The translations under genes and the position numbers were made by a program. From positions 62,001 through 126,000 of the forward strand of contig JACZJT010000027.1 of NCBI GenBank assembly GCA_014860445.1: a stretch of DNA of 64,000 nucleotides, read 5' to 3'. Every line of letters starts with the position of its first letter. Positions within the stretch are counted from its first letter, which is position 1. The notes under the pieces are model-generated. The model saw only the letters and a program-made list of their open reading frames with translations, made no database searches and was not told the origin of the DNA. The DNA comes from Burkholderiales bacterium. Its GTDB lineage: Bacteria; Pseudomonadota; Gammaproteobacteria; Burkholderiales; SG8-39. Shown piece by piece: positions 1 through 8,218 of this stretch.

Positions 1-89
1 TACACGCGCCAATGCAGTTTGGCGGACAGGGCTACCAGCGTTTTGAAGCGTCTGAAAAATCGCTTCAGAGCGCCGGGCAATATCGACAT
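1..89 (-). CDS. 5' end of an unidentified gene, cut by the window edge
   Basis: An ATG on the minus strand at 89 (complement of 87-89) opens a frame that stays open for 29 codons to the window edge, preceded by a purine-rich AGAGAAAG at a suitable distance. The visible N-terminus begins MSILPGALKRFFRRF and is basic and amphipathic. The gene follows the FkbM-like gene on the same strand by about 30 bases, so it probably belongs to the same polysaccharide gene string. Too little is visible to assign a function; a glycosyltransferase or acyltransferase would fit the context but this is only inference. Confidence 0.5.
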   Translation of the reverse strand, partial: MSILPGALKRFFRRFKTLVALSAKLHWRV

Positions 90-122
90 TCGCTTTCTCT
101 TTTCAGCAATTCAACGCGACAC

Positions 123-974
123 TCAAACGGCGACGTACTTCTGATCCGCGATCAGCGCAAACTGCTTGTCGCTCGGCATTCTGAACCGGGTGTACTGGCT
201 CATGTTTTCAGCGAATCCTAGCGATTGAATCGCGTTCAGGAAATCGGCATCGAAGACGTCCGGATCGACAAAAAACGCATTGACCCCGTTTCGTTCGACC
301 GTGACGAACCGGTAGCCATGCGAACCGAACAGCTTGCGCCAAGCCGCGATGGAAACGCCATAGTAAAGCTGGGTCGGGTGCGCTTTGGTGGAAACGAAAT
401 TCTCCTGATATTCGATGGTCGTGCTTTGTTCGGGCCCGTACACGGAGTTGTACTCGACCACGAATATTTTGGGGCGCATCCCGCCGCTCAGTATAGCCTG
501 CGCAATGTAATAGTCGTTACCGTCGATGTCCAACGAAAAGACATCGGGATCGCGGTAAATCGACATCGGCAGCAGTTGCTTGACGCTCTCGAGGGTCACA
601 AACATGTTCTTGCATTCGACGCCGATACCATGTCCTTCGATCATCCTGCGGGCGCGCGCCGAGCGCGCCGGATCGCCATCGATCAATATCCCGCTGTATT
701 TTTCCGCCACGACGAGCCAGGCGGAGTTGTTTTCGATGCCGTCATAGGCGCCTATTTCGATCAGATATCGGTTGCTGTTTCTTAGTTGTCCGCGGAGTAC
801 ATCGAGTACGCCATCCTCGCCGTTCTGGCTGAACCCTGAAAATTCCCAAGTAGCCGGCTGCGTCAGGTTGATATTTCTCGCTTGCATCATCGCCGCGCCC
901 TTGCTCAGCGCGATAATGATTCGCTGACGATCCCGCAAGTCATACGCGAAATTGACTAGTCTTCTGATCATCAT
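123..974 (-). CDS. FkbM-family methyltransferase-like protein
   Basis: A 283-residue protein with the layout of the FkbM/SAM-methyltransferase family: a FSQNGEDGVLDVL segment near residues 47-59, a glycine-containing strand-loop YLIEIGAYDGIENN that corresponds to the S-adenosylmethionine motif I, an acidic ILIDGDP at the end of the next strand, and SLDIDGNDYYIA plus VVEYNS later. Such proteins commonly modify sugars or lipids in surface-polysaccharide loci. The start is supported by GGAGAA just before tandem ATG codons. It lies between the flippase gene (26-base gap) and the edge-truncated gene, all on the minus strand. Substrate unknown; some family members may not be active methyltransferases. 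Confidence 0.7.
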   Translation of the reverse strand: MMIRRLVNFAYDLRDRQRIIIALSKGAAMMQARNINLTQPATWEFSGFSQNGEDGVLDVLRGQLRNSNRYLIEIGAYDGIENNSAWLVVAEKYSGILIDGDPARSARARRMIEGHGIGVECKNMFVTLESVKQLLPMSIYRDPDVFSLDIDGNDYYIAQAILSGGMRPKIFVVEYNSVYGPEQSTTIEYQENFVSTKAHPTQLYYGVSIAAWRKLFGSHGYRFVTVERNGVNAFFVDPDVFDADFLNAIQSLGFAENMSQYTRFRMPSDKQFALIADQKYVAV

Positions 975-999
975 TTCTCCAATGGATGCAGGCGCGGAA

Positions 1000-2505
1000 T
1001 TACGCCGTCACCCCATGATTTCTTCCAAATGCGCTCCGCAGCGCGTCGCGCAGGGGGCGTGAAGCCGAAAGCGAAAGAGCGATCGCGGCAGCGGCCAGTA
1101 GTCCGGTGCCGGCCACTTTTACGTACGTCGGAATTGCGGACGGCTGGATGACATAGTGTCCGATCAGCCCCGCGAGTAGCGACAGGATCAACGGGACTCC
1201 AATATCCTGGAACAGCCACTTGCCTCCCACCCCTTTGAGCAATTGACGATGCGTTAGCCAGGATGTCAGACAAACGTATACCACGTGCAGAATAAGCCAC
1301 GCAATCGCGCCGCCCAGCGCGCCATAGGTCAGCGCGAAGTACACAACCAGTGGGACGAATATGGCCATCAAAATGGTGATGATCGTGAGAGGCAGGCGCG
1401 TCATTCCATAAGCCAATTGCAGGGCATAGGGGAGATAGGTTACGCCATGCAGAGCGCTACCGATCGCGAGTAAGGAAATGATGGGTGCGACATCCGCGGC
1501 GAGAGCGGGATTGCCGGTCCAGATTCGCACGAAATCCCCGGCAAAGACAGCGAGCAACATCGCGATCGGAAAAAGCACGGTTGCAAGCAAGCGCGTGCCC
1601 AACCGGTACAGTTTGGTCAATTGTTCCACATCCTCCTTGACGACAAGCGCGGAAAAGCGCGGGTAGACGACGTTAAAGATGGGTGTTATCAGAACGTAGA
1701 GCGCGCTTACAACGACCGTAGCGAGCATGTAGTGCGCAAACTCCTCCAATTCCAGCATCTTGCTGAGAATCACCTTGTCCAGTTGGGTGAATACGAGCGC
1801 GGCCAGACCGATGCCGCCCATGCCTGCGGAGAAGCGCCAGACGCGCTTCAGTCGATCAATGTCGAATTTGATCGTTTCCGTCCGTTCTATGATGCGCCAG
1901 GCCGCCCAGCGGATGCTCAGCGCATAAGCAAGGCCCACGCATGCCTGCCAAACGAAGAAAGCCTGAATCGTCGGTGACACGAATGCGAGCACCGCTATCG
2001 CGCCCAGGCTTCCGATAGTCGTCATCAATATGCTGATGCCGCTCGACACCGTCAAACGTTGTGCTCCGATCAATGCGCCCTGGTACAGACCAACCGGCCA
2101 GCGACACGCGACAACCAGGCCCATCAGCATTACTGCGTGCTCAACCGTTTGCCGTGAAAGATGCTTGGGCTGCAGCCAGTGTCCGGCGATCAAGTGAGCC
2201 AGCCCCGCAATCAGCAGCGCAATTACCACCGCCATGCACCAATAGACAAGCGCGAGCGTATGCAGCAGGCTGCCTGCTTCCTTCAGGCTTCCGGAGGCAG
2301 AACAACGCGCAACCTCCCGGTTGATGGTCGGAGCAAGCCCCATGTCGAGAAATTGGAGCAAGGCCTGGGTTGTCACGAAGAAACCGATCAATCCGTAGGA
2401 TTCGATTCCCAGATACTTTATGTACAGCGGAACCACTGCCAGCGCGATCAGGGCAGACCAGATCGAATTGGCCAGTCCCGCAAAGAGATTACGGCTGAGA
2501 CTCAT
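1000..2505 (-). CDS. Polysaccharide flippase, Wzx/MATE-like (MOP superfamily)
   Basis: A 501-residue, strongly hydrophobic protein with about 12-14 predicted membrane segments. The N-terminus (SRNLFAGLANSIWSALIALA, then VPLYIKYLGIESYGL) is typical of polysaccharide-biosynthesis flippases, which translocate undecaprenyl-diphosphate-linked oligosaccharides across the inner membrane. The motif YLGIESYGLIGF, followed by a membrane segment and an LDMGLAPTINREVAR segment, is the RfbX/Wzx signature region. The gene is on the same strand as the glycosyltransferase upstream (116-base gap with no gene seen in it) and the FkbM-like gene downstream. Which glycan it exports cannot be read from sequence. 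Confidence 0.85.
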   Translation of the reverse strand: MSLSRNLFAGLANSIWSALIALAVVPLYIKYLGIESYGLIGFFVTTQALLQFLDMGLAPTINREVARCSASGSLKEAGSLLHTLALVYWCMAVVIALLIAGLAHLIAGHWLQPKHLSRQTVEHAVMLMGLVVACRWPVGLYQGALIGAQRLTVSSGISILMTTIGSLGAIAVLAFVSPTIQAFFVWQACVGLAYALSIRWAAWRIIERTETIKFDIDRLKRVWRFSAGMGGIGLAALVFTQLDKVILSKMLELEEFAHYMLATVVVSALYVLITPIFNVVYPRFSALVVKEDVEQLTKLYRLGTRLLATVLFPIAMLLAVFAGDFVRIWTGNPALAADVAPIISLLAIGSALHGVTYLPYALQLAYGMTRLPLTIITILMAIFVPLVVYFALTYGALGGAIAWLILHVVYVCLTSWLTHRQLLKGVGGKWLFQDIGVPLILSLLAGLIGHYVIQPSAIPTYVKVAGTGLLAAAAIALSLSASRPLRDALRSAFGRNHGVTA

Positions 2506-2621
2506 AAGGCATCGTTCGCACCACCCGCAGACGGGGAGTGCAGCCTGTTCGTATCCAATTGCTTAGAATCCGTTGTCGGACGGCTCGTCCGGTCTGACCG
2601 TGTCGTCTTCACCTTCGGAGT

Positions 2622-3410
2622 CTATTCCTGCCGCAGCGCCATCAGCTTGGCGTACTTGTGAAAACTATTGCAGCACCCGATGGCAATGTGAACCAGGCCG
2701 GGCACGCCGTCGAGAAACCCCAGGCGCAGAACGTAGAATTTGGCGAAGCGCAGCGCCGGTGAGAGCAGCAGTTGAGCGATACCGCTTCGTTTTCCGGCTT
2801 TGAACAGTTCCTCAGCCTGCATGCTCGTGTAGCGATTCTGCTTGTCAAGATAGGCAGCGAGCGTTTCGGCCGAATCGTGCAGCAGGTCGCCCGCCAGGGA
2901 TGCCACGGGCGTATCAGTGAGCACTTTCTCGTGCACCGGGTCGTCGCTCCAGCGGGCATGCCTCCGGTCAAACAGGCGCAGGCTCCAGTCCGGATAGCCT
3001 TCCCCATGGCGCAGCCAGCGACCCATGAAGCGATTGCAGCGCGGCATGGTATAGGCCTGCGCCGCAGGCGCCGCCAGCGCGGCGAGGATGCTCGCGCGCA
3101 AAGGGACGCTTACGCGCTCGTCGGCGTCCAGGCACAGTACCCAGTCGTGGCGGGCCGCTTCGACCGCAAACTGCTTTTGCGGGCCGAAGCCCTTCCATTC
3201 CCGTCGCTGAATCACCCGGGCGCCGTTTCTTGCAGCGAGCTCTGCGGTGCCGTCGGTCGAGTCCGAGTCGACCACCACGATTTCGTCGGCGAAGGCGGCG
3301 CTCTCCAGGCAGGCGGCAAGCTGGGCGGCGGCATTTTTGGTGATGATGACGACCGACAATCGCTGGGAGGACAAGGGATCGGATACCTTATAATTTGCCG
3401 CTGGCTGCAT
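2622..3410 (-). CDS. Family 2 glycosyltransferase, WaaE/KdtX-like (LPS core)
   Basis: A 262-residue GT-A fold enzyme: LSVVIITKNAAAQLAACL at the start, VVVDSDSTDGT (nucleotide-sugar binding), and CLDADERV, which carries the metal-binding DxD. The C-terminal half (NRFMGRWLRHGEGYPDWSLR, then WSDDPVHEKV) matches the WaaE family that adds glucose or heptose-linked residues to the LPS inner core. It is divergent from waaC with only 29 bases between the ATG codons. An alternative start is the TTG at 3374, which would leave a cleaner promoter region for waaC; the first 12 residues look less conserved than the rest. Acts at the cytoplasmic face of the inner membrane. Confidence 0.85.
   Translation of the reverse strand: MQPAANYKVSDPLSSQRLSVVIITKNAAAQLAACLESAAFADEIVVVDSDSTDGTAELAARNGARVIQRREWKGFGPQKQFAVEAARHDWVLCLDADERVSVPLRASILAALAAPAAQAYTMPRCNRFMGRWLRHGEGYPDWSLRLFDRRHARWSDDPVHEKVLTDTPVASLAGDLLHDSAETLAAYLDKQNRYTSMQAEELFKAGKRSGIAQLLLSPALRFAKFYVLRLGFLDGVPGLVHIAIGCCNSFHKYAKLMALRQE
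3389..3394 (+). promoter_or_regulatory. Possible -10 element for waaC-waaA
   Basis: A perfect TATAAT lies 45 bases before the waaC ATG. No convincing -35 hexamer is visible 16-18 bases upstream. It sits inside the annotated N-terminal codons of the divergent glycosyltransferase, which is one reason to consider a shorter start for that gene. Call rests on the hexamer alone. Confidence 0.3.
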
Positions 3411-3439
3411 TCTAACAAAGCCTGCCGCGTTCCCAATCG

Positions 3440-4405
3440 ATGCCCAATATTCTGCTCATCAAGACCTCCTCGCTCGGCGACGTGGTGCACAACCTGCCGG
3501 TGGTGAGCGATATCCGCGCGCGTTTTCCGAACGCACGCATCGATTGGGTGGTGGAGGAGGCTTATCGCGACATCGTCGGCATGCACACGGGTGTGCACCG
3601 GGTGATTCCGGTGGCGCTGCGGCGCTGGCGCGGAAACGTGCTGAATCCCGCGCACTGGCGCGAATTCGGGCATTTCCGTCGCGCGCTGTCGGGCATGCGC
3701 TACGATTTTGTCATCGATACCCAGGGCCTGATCAAGAGCGCGCTGCTGGCGCGCGCCGCTTCGGGAACCCGCCACGGCTATGCGAGCGCGAGTGCGCGCG
3801 AGCCCCTGGCAGCGAAGTTCTATGACGTCGTGCATGTCGTCGCGCGCGATCTGCACGCCGTGCTGCGCAATCGCCGGCTTGCCGGTCTGGCGCTGGGGTA
3901 CAAGGTGCAGGCTGCGCCCGACTACGGCATTGCCGCACCGGCCGGGGCCGAGGAGCGCGGGCCTTACTGCATGCTGCTGCACTCGACCAGCCGCGCCGAC
4001 AAGCTGTGGCCGGAAGCGGCATGGGTGCAGCTGGGGGGCGAGATTGCGCGTCAGGGCTACTCACTGCTGCTGCCCTGGGGCGATGCGGCCGAGCGCGAGC
4101 GCAGTGAGCGCATCGCGGTCGCCTTGCCAGCCGCCGTGGTGCCGCCGGCGCTGGACATCCCCGGCATTGCAAGCATGCTATCCGGAGCGCATGCGGTGAT
4201 CGGTGTCGACACTGGCCTGACCCATCTGGCAGCCGCACTGGGCCGACCGGTGGTCGCGCTTTACTGCGACACACATCCCGGGCTTACCGGGGTGTACGCC
4301 GGCCACGGCGCGCGGGTGCGCAATCTGGGCGATCGTGACCTCATGCCCGAAGTTGGCGAAGTGCTCGCGGCTTTGCAGGAAGTCGCCGGCGAAAGCGCGG
4401 CATGA
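3440..4405 (+). CDS. waaC: Lipopolysaccharide heptosyltransferase I
   Basis: A 321-residue GT-B glycosyltransferase of family 9. The N-terminus ILLIKTSSLGDVVHNLP is the hallmark of WaaC, followed by IDWVVEEAYRDIV; the C-terminal domain has the nucleotide-sugar region HAVIGVDTGLTHLAAALGRP. The enzyme adds the first L-glycero-D-manno-heptose to Kdo2-lipid A at the inner face of the cytoplasmic membrane. Length is normal for the family. The stop overlaps the waaA ATG (ATGA), indicating translational coupling and co-regulation of consecutive core-assembly steps. Confidence 0.93.
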   Translation: MPNILLIKTSSLGDVVHNLPVVSDIRARFPNARIDWVVEEAYRDIVGMHTGVHRVIPVALRRWRGNVLNPAHWREFGHFRRALSGMRYDFVIDTQGLIKSALLARAASGTRHGYASASAREPLAAKFYDVVHVVARDLHAVLRNRRLAGLALGYKVQAAPDYGIAAPAGAEERGPYCMLLHSTSRADKLWPEAAWVQLGGEIARQGYSLLLPWGDAAERERSERIAVALPAAVVPPALDIPGIASMLSGAHAVIGVDTGLTHLAAALGRPVVALYCDTHPGLTGVYAGHGARVRNLGDRDLMPEVGEVLAALQEVAGESAA

Positions 4406-5682
4406 TCTGGCGCCTCGGCTATCGGCTGCTGCTCTGGCTGCTGTTTCCCTGGGCGCTGATCCACCTGTGGTGGCGCGGCCGGCGCCAGCCCGGCTACCGT
4501 GCGCATATTGCGGAGCGTTTCGGCTGGTATCACAACGCTGCGCCGAACCGGCCGGTGATCTGGCTGCACGCGGTATCGGTCGGCGAAACACGCGCGGCGG
4601 AACCATTGCTGCGCGCGCTGGCCGCGCGTTATCCAGGGCATGAATTTGTGCTCACGCAAATGACCCCGACCGGCCGCGAGACCGCGCAGCAGCTTTTTGG
4701 CAGTACGGCGACCATCGCCTATCTGCCATACGACTATCCCGCAGCCGTCGCGCGATTTCTGACGCGGTTCAGGCCCAGTCTGGGCATCCTCATGGAAACC
4801 GAGATCTGGTTCAATCTGGTCGGAGATTGCGCGCGGCGCGGCATTCCGCTGCTGCTTGCCAATGCGCGCATGTCCGAAAAATCGGCGCGTGGTTACGAGC
4901 TGGTGTCGCCGTTGACCCACGTTGCGCTGCGACGCCTCGCGGCGGTCAGCGCACAGACACGCGAGGACGCGCGGCGCCTCGAACACCTGGGGGCGCCAGC
5001 GGTGGAGGTCACGGGCAATCTCAAGTTTGATGTCGTGGTGGAACCGCGGCTACTGGCTCTGGGAGCAGTTTTCAGGCAGCGCATCGGCCCCCGTCCGGTA
5101 CTGCTCGCGGCAAGCACGCGCGAGGGCGAAGAGGAACTGGTGCTGGATGCGTACTCGCGCATTGGAATCGAGGGCCTGTTGCTGCTGCTGGTGCCGCGCC
5201 ATCCGCAGCGCTTCGACGAGGTCGCGGCGCTGTTGCAAAAGCGCAAGCTCGCCTATGCGCGGCGCAGCGAAGATGGTCTTCTGCCGCGGGATTGCCGCGT
5301 TCTGCTCGGTGACAGCATGGGCGAAATGGCGGCCTACTACGCGGCCTGCGATCTGGCCTTCATCGGCGGCAGCCTGTTGCCGTACGGGGGACAGAACCTG
5401 ATCGAGGCCTGCGCGGTCGGTCGGCCTTTGTTGTTCGGCCCGCACATGTACAACTTTTCCGAAGCATCGAGGTTGGCCCTGGACGGCGGTGCGGCGCTGG
5501 GGATTGTTGATGTGGTCGAATTGGCCGAGCGCGCCGAAGGGCTGCTCTCGGACCGCGCCGCGCTGGCGCGTATGTCGCAAGCGGCGCTCACGTTCAGCCG
5601 CGCTCACCAGGGCGCAACCGCGCGCAATCTGGCTATCTGCGAGCGCTTGCTGAAAGACGGCCGAAAAGCGGCTGCAAATTAG
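4402..5682 (+). CDS. waaA: 3-deoxy-D-manno-octulosonic acid (Kdo) transferase
   Basis: A 426-residue GT30 enzyme that transfers Kdo from CMP-Kdo to lipid IVA. It begins with a short hydrophobic membrane anchor (YRLLLWLLFPWALIHL), followed by the family motifs HAVSVGETRAAEPL, FVLTQMTPTGRE, ETEIWFNL, and in the C-terminal domain AFIGGSLLPYGGQNLIEAC, where the CMP-Kdo site lies. Length is as expected (about 420-430). It overlaps waaC by 4 bases and is convergent with tolC; a weak hairpin at 5718-5732 lies in the 79-base gap but lacks a clear U-tract. Essential for outer-membrane biogenesis in most Gram-negatives. Confidence 0.94.
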   Translation: MIWRLGYRLLLWLLFPWALIHLWWRGRRQPGYRAHIAERFGWYHNAAPNRPVIWLHAVSVGETRAAEPLLRALAARYPGHEFVLTQMTPTGRETAQQLFGSTATIAYLPYDYPAAVARFLTRFRPSLGILMETEIWFNLVGDCARRGIPLLLANARMSEKSARGYELVSPLTHVALRRLAAVSAQTREDARRLEHLGAPAVEVTGNLKFDVVVEPRLLALGAVFRQRIGPRPVLLAASTREGEEELVLDAYSRIGIEGLLLLLVPRHPQRFDEVAALLQKRKLAYARRSEDGLLPRDCRVLLGDSMGEMAAYYAACDLAFIGGSLLPYGGQNLIEACAVGRPLLFGPHMYNFSEASRLALDGGAALGIVDVVELAERAEGLLSDRAALARMSQAALTFSRAHQGATARNLAICERLLKDGRKAAAN

Positions 5683-5761
5683 GTTTCTTGCGGGGCCAGG
5701 CCCGGAAAGCAGGAGGGGAGGGGTTTCCCCTCGAATTAAGCGATATTCCGGGACGACATTC

Positions 5762-7090
5762 TCAGTTGGTGCTCAACAGGCGGTTTACCGCCTCCAGGTC
5801 GTCCTCGGTGAGCGTGCCGGACGCGGCTTTGAGCTTAAGTCCTGCCAGCAGCGTGTCGTAGCGAGCCTTCGCCAGATCGCGCTTGGTCGAGAACAGCTGC
5901 TGCTGCGCGTTCAACACATCGATATTGATGCGCACGCCCACCTCATATCCGAGCTTGTTCGAGTCGAGAGCACTCTGGCTGGACACCAGCGCCTGCTCCA
6001 GCGCGCCCACCTGCGCCATGCCGTTGTTGACGCCGAGATAAGCCTGGCGCGCCGCCTGCGCGGCGCTGCGGCGCGCAGTTTCCAGATCCTGGCGGGTCTT
6101 TTCCTGATTCGCTATGGCCTGGCGTACCAGCGAATTGACGCCACCGCCGGCGTAAAGCGGGATGGCGAGTTGCAATCCGATTACGGTGCTGGTGCTGTCG
6201 GTGCCTAGGTTTTGCGTGCCGGTTGTGCTGAAGCTGGACGAGTTGTGCCCGTAGCTGCCCACCAGATTGAGCGTAGGATAGTGGCCGGCGCGGCTGCGTT
6301 CGATTTCGCGCGTTGCGATTTCGAGCGCGGTTTGCTGGATGCGCACGGCGAAATTCTGCTCTTCGGCTCTGGTCACCCACGGCTCCATCGCATGGGGATT
6401 GGGCGGGCTAAGACCGGTCGCCGGCTTGAGCGGAGCGAGTCTTTCAGGAAACTTGCCGATGATCTGCTGCAGCGCGCTTTTCTTGATTTCGAGGTCGCTT
6501 TGGGCTGCAATTTCCTGGCTGGCGGAGAGGTCGAAACGCGCCTGCGCTTCGTGCGTGTCGGTGATGGTTGCCGTGCCGACCTCGAAGTTGCGCTTGGCCT
6601 GCGCCAGTTGCTCGGAAATTGCCGTTTTCTGCGCCTGGATAAAGGCGAGCGTGTCCTGGGATGCGAGCACATCGAAGTAAGCTTGCGCCACCCGTACGAT
6701 CAGATCCTGCGCCACCTGCGCGAAGACCGCTTCGGCCTGCGCCACTTTGAATCCGGCTTCCTTGTACAGCATGAAATTCTGCCAGTTGAACAGGGGCTGC
6801 GTCAGCGACAGGCTGTAGCCGTTGGTATTGCCATCGCGCGACGCGGACGGTAGCGCGTCGCGGTAATCGATGTCGATGTTGTTCATTTGCGTGAACCCGC
6901 TGGCGCTTATAGTCGGCCGCAGCACAGCGCGGCCCTGCGGCAGGCTTTCGCGCCCGGCATCACGCGCGGCCCGCGCCGAGGCGTAGACCGGGTCGTTGGC
7001 ACGCGCCTCGCGGTAGGTCTGTAGCAGGTCCGCGGCCGAGAGCGGCTGGCTGAACGCAAGTATGGCGAGGAAAATCGCGTGTCGTTTCAT
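5762..7090 (-). CDS. tolC: TolC-family outer-membrane efflux channel
   Basis: A 442-residue outer-membrane factor. The chosen ATG (complement 7088-7090) gives a clear signal peptide, MKRHAIFLAILAFSQPLSAA, and lies 7 bases after the rhodanese stop; an in-frame upstream ATG at 7141 would add 17 unconserved residues. The mature protein shows the internally duplicated OEP pattern: LLQTYREARANDPVYASARAA, then NGYSLSLTQPLFNWQNFMLYKEA, repeated in the second half as STVIGLQLAIPLYAGGGVNS, with long helical stretches between. It would form the trimeric channel for tripartite efflux pumps or type I secretion. Gene order pcm-rhodanese-tolC is common in betaproteobacteria. The RND pump further upstream is a plausible partner. 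Confidence 0.9.
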   Translation of the reverse strand: MKRHAIFLAILAFSQPLSAADLLQTYREARANDPVYASARAARDAGRESLPQGRAVLRPTISASGFTQMNNIDIDYRDALPSASRDGNTNGYSLSLTQPLFNWQNFMLYKEAGFKVAQAEAVFAQVAQDLIVRVAQAYFDVLASQDTLAFIQAQKTAISEQLAQAKRNFEVGTATITDTHEAQARFDLSASQEIAAQSDLEIKKSALQQIIGKFPERLAPLKPATGLSPPNPHAMEPWVTRAEEQNFAVRIQQTALEIATREIERSRAGHYPTLNLVGSYGHNSSSFSTTGTQNLGTDSTSTVIGLQLAIPLYAGGGVNSLVRQAIANQEKTRQDLETARRSAAQAARQAYLGVNNGMAQVGALEQALVSSQSALDSNKLGYEVGVRINIDVLNAQQQLFSTKRDLAKARYDTLLAGLKLKAASGTLTEDDLEAVNRLLSTN

Positions 7091-7097
7091 GTTGGGC

Positions 7098-7421
7098 TCA
7101 ATATCTGGGCATCGCGGGTTCAACCTGGTCTGCCCAGGCATTCACCCCGCCCTGTAGGTTATACAAATTGGAAAAACCGTTGCGCTCCAAAAACAGTCCC
7201 ACCTGGAAGCTGCGCGCGCCATGGTGGCAAATCAGCACGGTATCCGTGTCGCGATCGAGTTCCTGCGCCCGCGCCGGTATCGTGTTCATGGGTGCGAGCA
7301 TCGATCCCTCGATGCGGCATCTTTGGTATTCCCAGGGCTCGCGCACGTCGAGTAAAACCGGCGGCTTGCGCGCGCGGTCGCTCAGCCATTGCTGCAGCAG
7401 TTGCGGTGTTATCTGCGTCAT
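7098..7421 (-). CDS. Single-domain rhodanese-like sulfurtransferase
   Basis: A 107-residue rhodanese domain with the usual landmarks: LLDVREPWEYQRCRIEGS for the first half, and an active-site loop ICHHGARS with catalytic Cys65, followed by the FLERNGFSNLYNLQGGVNAWA ending typical of GlpE-like proteins. Probably cytoplasmic (no signal peptide). It sits between pcm (stop/start almost touching) and tolC (7-base gap), an arrangement conserved in betaproteobacteria, although no functional link between sulfur transfer and TolC is established by the sequence. Physiological sulfur donor unknown. Confidence 0.88.
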   Translation of the reverse strand: MTQITPQLLQQWLSDRARKPPVLLDVREPWEYQRCRIEGSMLAPMNTIPARAQELDRDTDTVLICHHGARSFQVGLFLERNGFSNLYNLQGGVNAWADQVEPAMPRY

Positions 7422-7423
7422 GT

Positions 7424-8086
7424 TCAGAAGCTGAAGCGTTCGCCCGTGAGCGCATTCGTGAGCGGAGCAATCCGCGTTTCCAGCACGTCAATGGAGTTAT
7501 AGACGCCGGAGCCGGTGCAGGTGACCAAGCGGGCGGCCATCACCGGAGGCTTGCCGACGACGGAGAACAAGCGCCCCCCGGGTTTCAGTTGCTGCAGCAG
7601 TTGCTGCGGCAGCTCGGGTGTCGATCCGGTGAGCACAATGATGTCGTAGGGCGCGTGCTTGGTCCATCCAAGCGCCCCGTCGCCAAGTTCCAGGGTCACG
7701 TTTTGAATGCCCGCGCGGCGCAGGTTTGCCTCGGCCGAGGTTTTCAGATCCGCGTTGATTTCCACGCTGTAGACATGCTGCGCACGGTACGCGAGCAGCG
7801 CTGCAAAATAACCGGAGCCGGTGCCGACTTCCAGGACCAAGTCGGTCGGTTTCACAACCAGTTCCTGCAGTATGCGCGCCTCCAGCTTGGGCTGCCACAT
7901 GCGCTCGCCATGGCCGATTGGAACCTCCAGGTCGGAGAACGCGAGCATGCGGTAGGCGGGAGGCACGAAATCCTCCCGCTTGACGGCGTAGAGCAGATCC
8001 AGAACGTTCTGGTCGAGCACCTCACACGGCCGGATTTGGTACTCGATCATGTTGAGGCGGGCTTGTTCGATGTTCATCGAAGACAT
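7424..8086 (-). CDS. Protein-L-isoaspartate O-methyltransferase family protein
   Basis: A 220-residue SAM-dependent methyltransferase of the PCMT family. Motif I is VLEVGTGSGYFAALLA, followed by VYSVEINADL and the KPGGRLFSVVG strand. PCMT repairs isoaspartyl residues in damaged proteins. This variant is the 'pcm-like' member found upstream of rhodanese-tolC in betaproteobacteria; it differs from classic Pcm by the N-terminal segment MNIEQARLNMIEYQIRPCEV, and it has an LTG in place of the usual TAA after the post-II strand, so catalytic equivalence to Pcm is not certain. First gene of a three-gene operon reading to tolC. Confidence 0.8.
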   Translation of the reverse strand: MSSMNIEQARLNMIEYQIRPCEVLDQNVLDLLYAVKREDFVPPAYRMLAFSDLEVPIGHGERMWQPKLEARILQELVVKPTDLVLEVGTGSGYFAALLAYRAQHVYSVEINADLKTSAEANLRRAGIQNVTLELGDGALGWTKHAPYDIIVLTGSTPELPQQLLQQLKPGGRLFSVVGKPPVMAARLVTCTGSGVYNSIDVLETRIAPLTNALTGERFSF

Positions 8087-8218
8087 GGCGTATCAACTCG
8101 CACGGGTGATTGGAAGGAAAGGGATTTTACCATCGTTTGCGCGGCGTCCCTGTGACCCTGGTCACACAGCAAACGCCGGCTCGCAACAGGCTGAGCAGGC
8201 CGGTTTTTCAGCATCGCG

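Noticed and set aside
5718-5732. GAGGGG-TTT-CCCCTC hairpin as terminator between waaA and tolC
   Set aside because: Only six pairs, and no T-tract on either side; too weak to call.
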